A DNA stretch of 64,000 bases from PALSA-1004 sp963829085 (GTDB lineage: Bacteria; Pseudomonadota; Gammaproteobacteria; Burkholderiales; SG8-41), in contig CAWHHJ010000005.1 of assembly GCA_963829085.1 (NCBI GenBank), positions 310,001 to 374,000 of the forward strand, written 5' to 3'. A model generated the notes under the pieces. That model was not told the origin of the DNA. It saw only the letters and a list, made by a program, of their open reading frames with translations, and searched no databases. Both the position numbers and the translations under genes were made by a program. Every line of letters starts with the position of its first letter. The stretch's first letter is position 1. Positions 9,556 through 17,384 of the stretch are shown piece after piece.

Positions 9556-9607
9556 ACATACGCATCGTGCAGACGTCAGCTGGACCTCTGCCTAATGGTG
9601 CACTTCA

Positions 9608-10324
9608 ATGATGCGCCAGATAATCGTCGACACGGAGACGACCGGTCTTGATCCCAAGCTGGGCCATAGAGTGATCGAAATCGCCGCTGTCGAAATTGTT
9701 GACCGGCGACACACCGGAAACCATTTTCACCGCTACGTGAATCCCGGGCGCGTGAGCGATGACGGCGCCCTGCAGATACACGGGCTTACGGACGAGTTTT
9801 TGCGCGACAAGCCCCGCTTCTCCGACATCGCGAATGAATTTCTCGATTTTGTGCGCGACGCAGAACTCATCATTCACAACGCGGCGTTTGATTGCGAATT
9901 CCTGGATGTTGAGCTCGCACTGTTCAACCTGAAGCCGATCACAGCGCACTGCAGGAAAATTATCGACACGCTGAATATGGCGCGCGACCTGCATCCCGGC
10001 AAGCGCAACAGCCTAGACGCATTGTGCGAGCGTTACGCGATCGATAACTCGACGCGCACGCTGCATGGTGCGCTGCTCGACGCAAACCTGCTCGCTGAAG
10101 TCTACCTCGCGATGACGCGCGGGCAGGAAAGCTTGATCATCGAAGAAGTATCTAGCAGCGAGGAGGCACAGGAAATCCGTGTGGCGATCGACACGCTCGA
10201 GCTCATCGTGATTGCTGCGAGCACCGAAGAGCTAACGGAACACGAGCTGCAGCTTGCTGCGATCGACAATGTCAGTAATGGCGCGTGCGTATGGAAGAAG
10301 CTCGCAATGACGACGCTGCAATAG
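9608..10324 (+). CDS. dnaQ: DNA polymerase III epsilon subunit (3'-5' proofreading exonuclease)
   Basis: A 238-residue proofreading subunit. The ExoI motif IVDTETTGLD is at the N-terminus, ExoII is IIHNAAFDCEFLD, and ExoIII epsilon is TLHGALLDANLLAEVY. This is the DEDDh type. The C-terminal tail of about 55 residues (EEAQEIRVAIDTLELIVI onward) is where the polymerase alpha subunit is usually bound. Start ATG 9608 gives MMRQIIVDTETTG; the second ATG at 9611 is equally possible. It forms a co-directional group with the methyltransferase and rnhA. Confidence 0.95.
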   Translation: MMRQIIVDTETTGLDPKLGHRVIEIAAVEIVDRRHTGNHFHRYVNPGRVSDDGALQIHGLTDEFLRDKPRFSDIANEFLDFVRDAELIIHNAAFDCEFLDVELALFNLKPITAHCRKIIDTLNMARDLHPGKRNSLDALCERYAIDNSTRTLHGALLDANLLAEVYLAMTRGQESLIIEEVSSSEEAQEIRVAIDTLELIVIAASTEELTEHELQLAAIDNVSNGACVWKKLAMTTLQ

Positions 10325-10353
10325 GCAGTTGGTGTCCTTAGCGGCGGACAGCT

Positions 10354-11192
10354 TTACACCGCTTCGCCACGCGAGAGCTTGCCGCACACACTAACGATCA
10401 GACGGCGTGAAATACTGATGCTCGGCGGCAAATGCGGCAACTGCTCGGCGTCAAAGAAGCGCGCTTCTTCGATTTCGATGCCATCCGGCCGGACGTCTCC
10501 CCCTGCGTAGTCCGCCGTAAAAGCAATCATCAACGAGTGCGGGAACGGCCAGGGTTGGCTGCCGAAGTAGCGGATGTTGTCGACCTCAACGCCGACTTCC
10601 TCACGTGTTTCACGGCGCACCGTTTGCTCAAGCGTCTCGCCCGGTTCGACAAACCCGGCTAACGCGCTGTACCTTCCCGGCGCCCACTCTTTCTTGCGGC
10701 CGAGCAGGACTTCGCGGCCGCGCTTGATCAGGATCATTATCGCAGGCGAGACCGGCGGGTAGATTGTAAATCTGCACTTCGGGCAGGCGCGCGCACGCTC
10801 CTCGCTGCGAGGCACAGTCGCTGTGCCGCAACGGCTGCAGGTACCTGGTGATTGCGATCCCACTCGATGATCTGAAACGCTCTTCCGGCCAGCGCCGCGA
10901 GCGTTTCATCGACGAGACCGAACACCGCACGTAATCCATGCATCTCGTGTCCATGCGGCAGCTCGTCTGCATGCTCGAGCTCGGAGACATAGCAGTGTTT
11001 ACCTGCATACGTGCCGAGGTACAGATTGCGGACCGAATTCAATCCGAGATCTGCAAGGTCATGGCAATGAGGAAGGCTCGCCTCGTCATCGACGCGGGCT
11101 ATCAGGAGCTCGCCGCGATGAAACGCAAACCACAGAGCCGGCTCGTTGCGCTCGGCCGGACCGGTGACCAGCGGCTGGTATTCGTCAGACAT
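10354..11192 (-). pseudogene. nudC: NudC-type NAD(H) pyrophosphatase, one frameshift
   Basis: Two minus-strand frames together make a NUDIX hydrolase of about 280 residues that cleaves NAD(H), and NAD caps of RNA in E. coli. The upstream frame gives the N-terminal domain ending AGRAFQIIEWDRNHQ. The downstream frame gives CSRCG and CPKC (the zinc ribbon), the NUDIX box (G-x5-E-x7-R-E-x2-E-E, from GFVEPGETLEQ to EEVGVE) and the family-typical FGSQPWPFPHSLM. Family members run directly from WDRxH into the first Cys pair; here five bases lie at the join near 10840-10850 where three are expected. Either the gene is broken or the assembly has an indel. Everything else in it looks functional. Confidence 0.85.
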
Positions 11193-11365
11193 GCGATATT
11201 TTATCATCCAGCTTGCAGCGGCGATGTGTTTAGCGACATGACACGCCGCAGCGCTGGCGCGGTTAGGTTGGAAGGTAGCGCCGGCTTCGTTCAATGAGAT
11301 CGGTGGTGCGCTATGCGCTACGATGTATGTGGATTACACTCAATGCGCCGGTGCAAGGAGTCGAC

Positions 11366-11668
11366 ATGACAGACCCGAAAGAAAGCGTTGGCCACGACGT
11401 CGACCTCGAGGAGGCGACACAGCTTGTTCAAGCGTTGGAGCGGGACCTGGGAAAGGTCTCGGGCGATTCGGCGGATATTCAGCTTCTGCGCGACGAAGTA
11501 GCACGGCTGAAAGTGATGCTCGATTCGCCAGCGCGGGAGCATCACGATGTGAAGCAGGGACTGCATAGCATCCGCGACACGTTCGAGCGCGCGCTGGATG
11601 AAGCCGTGGCTGACGGTATGAAGGGCAGTCAATACGTCGCTGAGATCGGACGTATCCTCGGAATGTAA
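11366..11668 (+). CDS. Small hypothetical coiled-coil protein
   Basis: A 100-residue acidic protein with heptad-like helices (LEEATQLVQALERDL, LLRDEVARLKVML) and a C-terminal helix ending VAEIGRILGM. I chose the ATG at 11366 because AAGGAG lies six bases upstream; the frame is open further upstream without support. I do not recognise the family. It is on its own, convergent with the DUF1328 gene. Confidence 0.6.
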   Translation: MTDPKESVGHDVDLEEATQLVQALERDLGKVSGDSADIQLLRDEVARLKVMLDSPAREHHDVKQGLHSIRDTFERALDEAVADGMKGSQYVAEIGRILGM

Positions 11669-11681
11669 CCTTGATGTGAAA

Positions 11682-11711
11682 CCGGCGACGATCTTTGATT
11701 ATCGCCGCCGG
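11682..11711. terminator. Hairpin between convergent genes
   Basis: CCGGCGACGAT and ATCGCCGCCGG can pair as an 11-base stem with one mismatch around an eight-base loop. It lies between two convergent genes (stops at 11668 and 11745) and could terminate both. There is no long T run on either side. Confidence 0.4.
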
Positions 11712-11744
11712 CCCAAGTGGTGCAACAACTAGACTTGCAGTGCG

Positions 11745-11924
11745 CTAGTTACCTCGCACCTTGTTGACAGCAAAGGCCCCAAGCACAAGAAAAAGAATAC
11801 ACAGGATGACGAAGAGGCCAAACAGTATCTTCGCAATGCCTGCTGCGCCTGCTGCAATGCCGGTAAATCCAAACAGACCTGCGATCAATGATAGAACCGC
11901 AAAAATGATAGCGTATTTCAGCAT
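11745..11924 (-). CDS. DUF1328 small membrane protein
   Basis: A 59-residue protein made of two membrane spans, MLKYAIIFAVLSLIAGLFGF and ILFGLFVILCILFLVLGAF, with the linker TGIAAGAAGIAK. This is the YtjA/UPF0391 pattern. The start at 11924 is supported by AAGGAG ten bases upstream. The function is unknown; relatives are often stress-inducible in Proteobacteria. It faces away from the lipoprotein gene at 12064. Confidence 0.85.
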   Translation of the reverse strand: MLKYAIIFAVLSLIAGLFGFTGIAAGAAGIAKILFGLFVILCILFLVLGAFAVNKVRGN

Positions 11925-12063
11925 CGTGAAGCTCCTTGTTTTAAGTGGGCCGAAATTAGCGTTGCGAAAGCATCGTACCCGCACTGTGCATAAGCAGGTA
12001 TCGGGCAGCCTGTTAAAGCGACGTAGGAAAAAAGCTTACATATTCGATCGGACCAAGCTCGGC

Positions 12064-12345
12064 ATGGTCGGCAAGGTGCTAGGAATCGCGCTGTTGCTTG
12101 CGGGCTGTGCCACATCACCACCGATGGATGAAGCGAAAATATGGGTGGACCGCTTGAGTCCAAATTGCGAAAGCGCGGGCTTCGAGGAATGGACGTCCGG
12201 ATGGATTCAATGCATCCAAGCGAATTATGCGGCACGTTCCACTGATCGACTCGAACGCACGCGCGATGCGATGGACGCGCCCGCTCGTACGCTGACTTAT
12301 TGCGCAGTGACTCAGGGCGACGGATACAGGTGCCTGACATTCTAA
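12064..12345 (+). CDS. Small lipoprotein of unknown function
   Basis: A 93-residue protein starting MVGKVLGIALLLAGC, a clear lipoprotein signal with the modified Cys at residue 15. The mature part is Trp- and Cys-containing (KIWVDRLSPNC, GWIQCIQANYAARS, LTYCAVTQGDGYRCLTF) with four further Cys residues that could form two disulfides in the periplasm. I do not recognise a family. The open frame extends far upstream, but only the ATG at 12064 gives a sensible protein. Confidence 0.6.
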   Translation: MVGKVLGIALLLAGCATSPPMDEAKIWVDRLSPNCESAGFEEWTSGWIQCIQANYAARSTDRLERTRDAMDAPARTLTYCAVTQGDGYRCLTF

Positions 12346-12426
12346 GCGTCGAGCGCGCTTCAACGCGTATTGAAAAACGCGCATGTGAGCCCAGATAGTC
12401 GAAGCGCATCCCGACTGGAGGACGGC

Positions 12427-12915
12427 ATGGATCCGTTTTTCAAACATTTTCGGTCGCTGGAAGAGGGTCTCACGCGCGCTTGGGAAAGCGTCGCCGATGG
12501 CTGGCGGGACCTGATTGGCCGCAGCAGCGGGGCGCTCACTTACTTTACGTCTGCGCCGGACTCCGGCAAGGACGCGCCGCAATTTCCCCGGTGGGGGATG
12601 CTGGCAGCGGAAACATGGGAAACCGCTCACTCGATAATTATTCGTGTCGAGCTGCCTGGCATTGCAAAGGAAGATCTGAATGTTTCTATCGACGGCAATA
12701 CGTTGCGGATTCGCGGTCACAAGCGCGAAGAATCGGAACACGAAGGACGCTTCTACCACCTTACCGAACGCGCGTATGGCAAGTTTGAGCGCAATGTTCA
12801 TTTGCCCCGTGACATAGATAGCGAACGCGCGGAGATTGCTTATGAGAATGGTGTTTTGCGCGTCATCCTTTTGAAAAAGGAACCCGTCCCGCCGCGTCAC
12901 CTCGATATCCCGTAA
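12427..12915 (+). CDS. Hsp20/alpha-crystallin small heat-shock protein
   Basis: A 162-residue small chaperone. The alpha-crystallin domain runs from residue about 58 to 152: IIRVELPGIAKEDLNVSI, GNTLRIRGHKREE, GKFERNVHLP and the ending AYENGVLRVILLK, the A-x-x-x-n-GVL signature. The N-terminal arm is Trp- and Phe-rich, as in oligomerising members. The start at 12427 has GGAGG ten bases upstream. These proteins hold unfolded clients during heat stress. Confidence 0.92.
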   Translation: MDPFFKHFRSLEEGLTRAWESVADGWRDLIGRSSGALTYFTSAPDSGKDAPQFPRWGMLAAETWETAHSIIIRVELPGIAKEDLNVSIDGNTLRIRGHKREESEHEGRFYHLTERAYGKFERNVHLPRDIDSERAEIAYENGVLRVILLKKEPVPPRHLDIP

Positions 12916-12929
12916 CTACGCAGGCTGGC

Positions 12930-12947
12930 CGTCTCGCCGGCGAGACG
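12930..12947. terminator. Perfect palindrome downstream of hsp20
   Basis: The 18 bases CGTCTCGCCGGCGAGACG are a perfect palindrome, 14 bases after the hsp20 stop. It may act as a transcription stop or RNA-stabilising hairpin, but it has no T run and the loop would have to open the central pairs. Confidence 0.35.
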
Positions 12948-13146
12948 ATATGCCGTCGTCACGCAGCAAGCGGGGACATCACTCGGTGGCTTTTTGTCCC
13001 CCTTACGGCGCCCAGGTGGCCGTTCCTACAACGTAATCAGCGTTCTCTTACAAGGGCGCTCAATTGACTAGTCACTTCTAGCTATCGACTTCGATACGCG
13101 ACCGCTTCATCCTCATCACTGTCCAAGCGAAGAAAAGGGAGGCACG

Positions 13147-13311
13147 GTGAAATCGATTCTCGACAGTTCTTTCAAATACACGCCGAGTGCAGAAACGGAT
13201 CTCAGGAAAACGTTTGCGCGCCTTCGCCGTGAGCAATGCAAACCGGTTGTCAAGCACCCACGGGTCGGAAAGTTAGCAAAAATCGTCGATATAAAACAGC
13301 TGCGCTCCTAA
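13147..13311 (+). CDS. Small conserved-looking protein (54 aa)
   Basis: GTG start preceded by GGGAGG. The translation begins VKSILDSSFKYTPSAETDLR and is followed by KTFARLRREQ and a basic tail ending KQLRS. It is basic and soluble, with no signal peptide. The start with Lys-Ser-Ile-Leu-Asp and the RKTFARLRREQ segment resemble tiny proteins I associate with betaproteobacteria, but I know of no function. The strong ribosome site and the next tiny gene 40 bases on support expression. Confidence 0.6.
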   Translation: MKSILDSSFKYTPSAETDLRKTFARLRREQCKPVVKHPRVGKLAKIVDIKQLRS

Positions 13312-13351
13312 TTCACAAAAATACATAAAGCGCTCACTGACGGGACAATAA

Positions 13352-13558
13352 GTGCAAACAACGACGGTATACAAATTCAAATATCGCCACAAAACCTCGG
13401 GCGAGTGGCTGCAGACCCGATGCCGCTCCACTATTGAAGAAGCGCATAAACGCTACGGCGCATCGAACTGCTTCCCGCTCGAATGGACGAAAGCCGAGCG
13501 GGTCTGCGACGAATTGGATGACGATCTCGCCCCGGGTACTTCCGCGTTCCCCGCTTAA
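13352..13558 (+). CDS. Small hypothetical protein (68 aa)
   Basis: GTG start at 13352. The sequence begins VQTTTVYKFKYRHKTSGEWL, then TRCRSTIEEAHKRYGASNCFPLEW, and has an acidic tail. It looks like a small alpha-beta domain, with no signal or membrane span. No good ribosome site is visible. It may be co-transcribed with the 54-residue gene 40 bases upstream. Confidence 0.45.
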   Translation: MQTTTVYKFKYRHKTSGEWLQTRCRSTIEEAHKRYGASNCFPLEWTKAERVCDELDDDLAPGTSAFPA

Positions 13559-13968
13559 CGCGTTTATCTGATTTCACACGCGCTGGAATCACGGATCGAC
13601 TAAGCGAGCGCTGGCGTCGACAGTTTCCTTCTGCGATGCGTCATGGATCGCGGTGCGCTGAATCTCGTCTATCTCCGATCGATTCAACGAGTGCGGCCGT
13701 CGTCCCTGGCCCCTTGCTCACCGCAGTGCGGCGCGGTGCCGGTCCTCCTAGCGGGGAGGTGTATCATTCGCGAATCCGCGCGAACAATGTGCGGGTGTGA
13801 ACATCAATCAACAACAACGACGATGAGATGCGCCGGGGCGGTGGATGACTTCATTTGCGCGGCATTAACGTGAATGAGCTCGCACCGTGAACCCGCCGGG
13901 TAATACGTGCCGCGCTTGCGACGACGACATTCGCTGACGCAGCTAGCATCACATGTTGAGGACCGAGC
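13559..13968. other. 410-base gap, no gene recognised
   Basis: I see no convincing coding sequence or structural RNA here. A 76-codon frame at 13643-13873 has no ribosome site and an unprotein-like composition, so I leave it out. Confidence 0.4.
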
Positions 13969-14163
13969 ATGCCAGGACATCCCAAGCCCGCGCCTTATGA
14001 CGAACTGGTAAGGATATCGGCAGAGTTGGGCAGCCTGACACACCGGCTCGCCTTCCTCTACACGAGAATCCCGTACTCTAAAGACTATCAGCGCGCCCAG
14101 TACCACCTTGTTGCAGCTGCGGAATCCATCGCGCGAATCCGGGCGGAAGTGAAAAAAGGTTAG
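13969..14163 (+). CDS. Small hypothetical helical protein (64 aa)
   Basis: Starts ATG at 13969 after GAGGACCGAGC. The sequence is mostly helical: YDELVRISAELGSLTHRLAF, a YSKDYQRAQYHLVAAA segment and a basic end VKKG. No signal peptide or known domain is recognised. It is convergent with the response regulator gene, whose stop lies 45 bases away. Confidence 0.5.
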   Translation: MPGHPKPAPYDELVRISAELGSLTHRLAFLYTRIPYSKDYQRAQYHLVAAAESIARIRAEVKKG

Positions 14164-14208
14164 CCGGTTATTGCCTGACTCTGCAAACGTTCGGAGTCGC
14201 GCGGGACG

Positions 14209-14841
14209 CTATTCCATCAATCCGTACTTGACAGCGTAATATGTGAGATTGGCATTGGTCTTCATGCCCATCTTTTCGAGTATGCGCGTACGGTAAGTGC
14301 TGATAGTTTTTGCGCTAAGGCAAAGCTCATCAGCGATTTCAGACACGACCTGGCCATGCGCCAGTTTGCAGAACACCTGAAATTCGCGCTCCGATAATTC
14401 TGTATGCGGTGCTTTCGCCGATTCGCCGTTAAGGTCGCCCGCCAATTGTTCGCCCAGTGAGGGGCTGATGTAGCGTCGGCCCGCCAGCACTCTACGAACG
14501 GCGGCGACAAGCTCCGCAGCTTCGCACGCTTTCGATAAATATCCACTCGCCCCGGCCCTTAATAGGTTCACCGCATAGCTATCCTCGGGGTGCATGCTGA
14601 AGATGAGCACCGGCAGCTCAGGTTTGAATCGTTTAATCTGCTTGAGCGTATCGACGCCGTTCATTCCGGGCATCGAAACATCAAGCAGAACGATATCCCA
14701 TGCCGATTCGCGCACCATCTTGATGACTTGGGCGCCGGACGCTGCTTCGCCCGCGATAGTGAGATCGTGGAAGTCGGACAACAGGTCCTTCAGGCCGGCT
14801 CGCACGATCTGATGATCGTCCGCCACCAGAATACGTATCAT
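14209..14841 (-). CDS. LuxR/NarL-family response regulator
   Basis: A 210-residue two-component regulator. The receiver domain begins MIRILVADDHQIVRAGL with the acidic pair; the phospho-acceptor Asp is in DIVLLDVSMPGMNG, and the conserved Lys is in GYLSKACE. The LuxR-type helix-turn-helix runs from LSEREFQVFCKLAHG to LSAKTISTYRTRILEKMG. GGGGGACAC precedes the ATG at 14841. It is divergent from the kaiC operon, which encodes a hybrid kinase, so the two may signal together and control the shared intergenic region (inference). Confidence 0.92.
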   Translation of the reverse strand: MIRILVADDHQIVRAGLKDLLSDFHDLTIAGEAASGAQVIKMVRESAWDIVLLDVSMPGMNGVDTLKQIKRFKPELPVLIFSMHPEDSYAVNLLRAGASGYLSKACEAAELVAAVRRVLAGRRYISPSLGEQLAGDLNGESAKAPHTELSEREFQVFCKLAHGQVVSEIADELCLSAKTISTYRTRILEKMGMKTNANLTYYAVKYGLME

Positions 14842-14925
14842 GGATGTGTCCCCCCAATTGTGATGCAACCGCGACGACTAGCATACGGTCACCGTTAGGC
14901 CGTCTATTGTCGCTTAGAACATCGC

Positions 14926-14958
14926 GCGTTTGTTATACTTTAGTGCGCGAACAAACGC
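14926..14958. promoter_or_regulatory. Inverted repeat in the kaiC upstream region
   Basis: Perfect nine-base arms GCGTTTGTT (14926-14934) and AACAAACGC (14950-14958) are separated by 15 bases. TATACT at 14934-14939 could be a -10 box for kaiC, though I find no good -35 at the usual distance. A regulator bound to the two arms would cover such a promoter. The role as an operator is a guess. Confidence 0.35.
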
Positions 14959-15079
14959 CGCGCAGATATCGATGTTCCATGCGGCGTACATTAAACCGCG
15001 ACGGCGGCCCGATTCGCGCGATCAAGGCCAAGTATCCTCATACTGTCATCAGTTAACGGGAACACGTGAGTCCGCATCG

Positions 15080-16645
15080 ATGGTGAAGAAAACAGGATCG
15101 ATCAGCAAGGCACTAACAGGCATCCAGGGACTGGATGAAATTACGGCAGGTGGCTTACCCGAGGGACGGGCGACGCTTGTCTGCGGGGCGGCGGGCTGCG
15201 GTAAAACAATGCTCGCGATGGAGTTCCTTGTGCGCGGCGCCTCGCAATACGGGGACGCAGGCGTGTTCATGATGTTCGAGGAAAGGCCGGCCGAAATCAT
15301 AGCGAACGTCCGCGGGCTGGGTTTCGACGTTGACAAGCTGGTTGCGCAAAAGAAAATCAAACTGGAATATGTGCGTGTCGAGCGCAGCGAAATCGAAGAG
15401 ACGGGCGAGTATGATCTCGAAGGCCTGTTCATACGGCTCGGTCATGCGATCGACTCAGTCCGCGCCAAGCGCGTAGTGTTGGATACAATCGAAGCGCTGT
15501 TCGCGGGACTGCCGAATCACGGGATCCTGCGCGCGGAGTTGCGACGACTTTTCCAATGGCTCAAAGATCGCAACGTGACCGCTATCATTACCGGCGAGCG
15601 CGGCGAGAATTCGCTGACTCGCTACGGTCTCGAAGAGTATGTCGCTGATTGCGTGATCACACTCGACAACCGTGTTCACGATCAAATTTCTACGCGCCGC
15701 CTGCGAGTCGTGAAGTATCGCGGCTCGACGCACGGCACTAATGAATATCCCTTCCTCATTGGCAATACCGGCATCTCCGTGCTGCCCGTTACTTCGCTAA
15801 CCCTCGACCATCAGGCTTCGCGTGAGCGCGTGTCGACCGGGATTCAGGGGCTCGACGAGATGCTCGGCGGAAAGGGCGTCTTCCGCGGCAGCAGTGTGTT
15901 GGTGTCAGGCACCGCCGGCACGGGCAAGAGCAGCATCGCCGCCAGGTTTGTCGAAGCGGCGTGCGCGCGGGGGGAACGGTGTCTCTTGTTTGCATACGAA
16001 GAATCGCCCGCGCAGCTGACTCGCAATATGCAGTCGATCGGCATCGATGTCGAGCGATGGATAAAGCGCAAACTGTTGCAGGTGCATTCGTCACGCCCGA
16101 CGCTGTGCGGTCTCGAGCAGCATTTAGTCATAATGCATGATGCTGTTCGCGCTTTTGCGCCTTCGGTTGTGGCAATCGATCCCATCAGCAATCTCACGCT
16201 CAATAATGATCCCGTTGACGTGCGGCCGGCGTTGATGCGTCTCATCGATTTTCTCAAGCGGAAGCAGGTAACGACGATCTTTACCAGTCTCGTTACTACG
16301 GACGCAGCATCGCGCGAGGATTCCGAAGTCGGTGTGTCGTCGCTTATGGATACGTGGCTGTTGGTGCGCAACGTCGAATCCAATGGCGAACGTAATCGCA
16401 TGCTCTTTCTGTTGAAGTCTCGCGGTATGGCGCACTCGAATCGAGTACGCGAATTTCTCCTGACGGATCAAGGCATAACGCTCGCAGACGTGTTTCTCGG
16501 GCGGGATGGGATACTGACCGGCTCCGCACGCGTGCAGCAGCAAGCGCATGACCGCGCATTGGACGGCCTGCGACGGGCTGGGGTTGATGCAACTGCCGGA
16601 CGCGCGGCGGCAGCCAAAGGTGCTCGAAAAAGGGCGACGCGATGA
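15080..16645 (+). CDS. kaiC: KaiC-like double-domain ATPase
   Basis: A 521-residue protein with two RecA-like KaiC domains. CI has Walker A GAAGCGKT, paired Glu in MMFEERPAEI, and ITGERGENSLTRYGLEEYV. CII has GTAGTGKS, FAYEESPAQL, and EVGVSSLMDTW, where Ser-Ser takes the place of the Ser431-Thr432 phosphorylation pair of cyanobacterial KaiC. Proteobacterial KaiC proteins of this type are linked to stress or timing functions; a true circadian role is not implied. I chose ATG 15080 because it gives the usual short N-terminus before STGIQGLDE-like GIQGLDEITAGGLPEG. The stop overlaps the first kaiB start by four bases. Confidence 0.93.
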   Translation: MVKKTGSISKALTGIQGLDEITAGGLPEGRATLVCGAAGCGKTMLAMEFLVRGASQYGDAGVFMMFEERPAEIIANVRGLGFDVDKLVAQKKIKLEYVRVERSEIEETGEYDLEGLFIRLGHAIDSVRAKRVVLDTIEALFAGLPNHGILRAELRRLFQWLKDRNVTAIITGERGENSLTRYGLEEYVADCVITLDNRVHDQISTRRLRVVKYRGSTHGTNEYPFLIGNTGISVLPVTSLTLDHQASRERVSTGIQGLDEMLGGKGVFRGSSVLVSGTAGTGKSSIAARFVEAACARGERCLLFAYEESPAQLTRNMQSIGIDVERWIKRKLLQVHSSRPTLCGLEQHLVIMHDAVRAFAPSVVAIDPISNLTLNNDPVDVRPALMRLIDFLKRKQVTTIFTSLVTTDAASREDSEVGVSSLMDTWLLVRNVESNGERNRMLFLLKSRGMAHSNRVREFLLTDQGITLADVFLGRDGILTGSARVQQQAHDRALDGLRRAGVDATAGRAAAAKGARKRATR

Positions 16646-16971
16646 GTACAAGTTCCGCGCACTCCCGTAAAAAAATCAGGGCGGTCCCGCCTAAGCCCGA
16701 ATGGCAGTTACGTCTTTATGTAGCCGGTCAAACCAGCAAGTCGGTGACCGCGTTAGCCAACCTCGAACGCATTTGCGAGACGCACCTGTCCGGCCGCTAC
16801 GTTATCGAAATCATTGACCTCCTCGTGAATCCGCAGCTTGCCGCGGGAGACCAGATATTGGCAGTGCCGACGCTGGTCCGCAAATTGCCGCAGCCGATCA
16901 AGAAGATCATCGGCGATTTGTCAAACGAGGCGCGTGTGCTCGTCGGTCTCGACGTGCAGCCACTCAAGTGA
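16642..16971 (+). CDS. kaiB: KaiB-like protein 1
   Basis: A 109-residue thioredoxin-like KaiB protein. After a basic N-terminal extension of about 20 residues comes LRLYVAGQTSKSVTALANL, then YVIEIIDLLVNPQLA and VPTLVRKLPQPIKKIIGDL, the KaiB pattern ending in a GLD motif. KaiB binds the CI ring of KaiC. It overlaps kaiC (ATGA), so the two are translationally coupled. Confidence 0.9.
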   Translation: MSTSSAHSRKKIRAVPPKPEWQLRLYVAGQTSKSVTALANLERICETHLSGRYVIEIIDLLVNPQLAAGDQILAVPTLVRKLPQPIKKIIGDLSNEARVLVGLDVQPLK

Positions 16972-16986
16972 AAATGCAGCAGCGAC

Positions 16987-17364
16987 ATGGCCCGGAAAAA
17001 GACGACCTCCGGTAAATCGGACGCCCAGTTTCTTGAAGCGGCCATTGAAGCCGCGCACAACGCACGCTATGTGCTGCGGCTCTATGTGACCGGCACGACG
17101 CCGCATTCGATGCGCGCGATCGTGAATATTCGCAAGATCTGTGAGCAGCACCTCAAAGGCCGCTATGAGCTCGAGGTGATCGACATCGCGCAGAATCCAG
17201 CGCTGGCGGAAGGGGAGCAAATCATCGCTGCCCCGACGCTTATAAAAAAGCTTCCGCTACCATTGCGTCGGTTCATCGGTGATATGTCGCAACCGGAGCG
17301 TCTGTTGCTGGGCCTCGATCTTCGTCATGTGGGTGAAAAATCAGGGCAGTCGGATCCGGGATAG
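16987..17364 (+). CDS. kaiB: KaiB-like protein 2
   Basis: A second KaiB homologue of 125 residues, starting 15 bases after the first. Core segments: LRLYVTGTTPHSMRAIVNI, YELEVIDIAQNPALA, APTLIKKLPLPLRRFIGDM and GLDLRHVG. It has a longer N-terminal extension (about 28 residues) and a polar tail. It is clearly diverged from KaiB 1, so the pair is an old duplication and may have different partners (KaiC versus the kinase); that division is inference. Confidence 0.9.
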   Translation: MARKKTTSGKSDAQFLEAAIEAAHNARYVLRLYVTGTTPHSMRAIVNIRKICEQHLKGRYELEVIDIAQNPALAEGEQIIAAPTLIKKLPLPLRRFIGDMSQPERLLLGLDLRHVGEKSGQSDPG

Positions 17365-17384
17365 ATTCGAATACGCGTATTGTC

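Noticed and set aside
13643..13873. A 76-codon frame after the tiny ORFs
   Set aside because: No ribosome site, Cys- and Arg-rich unstructured composition, no similarity to anything I recognise.
15080..17364. A circadian clock like that of cyanobacteria
   Set aside because: There is no kaiA, and proteobacterial kaiBC sets are mostly linked to stress or simple timing; the sequence alone does not support a circadian claim.
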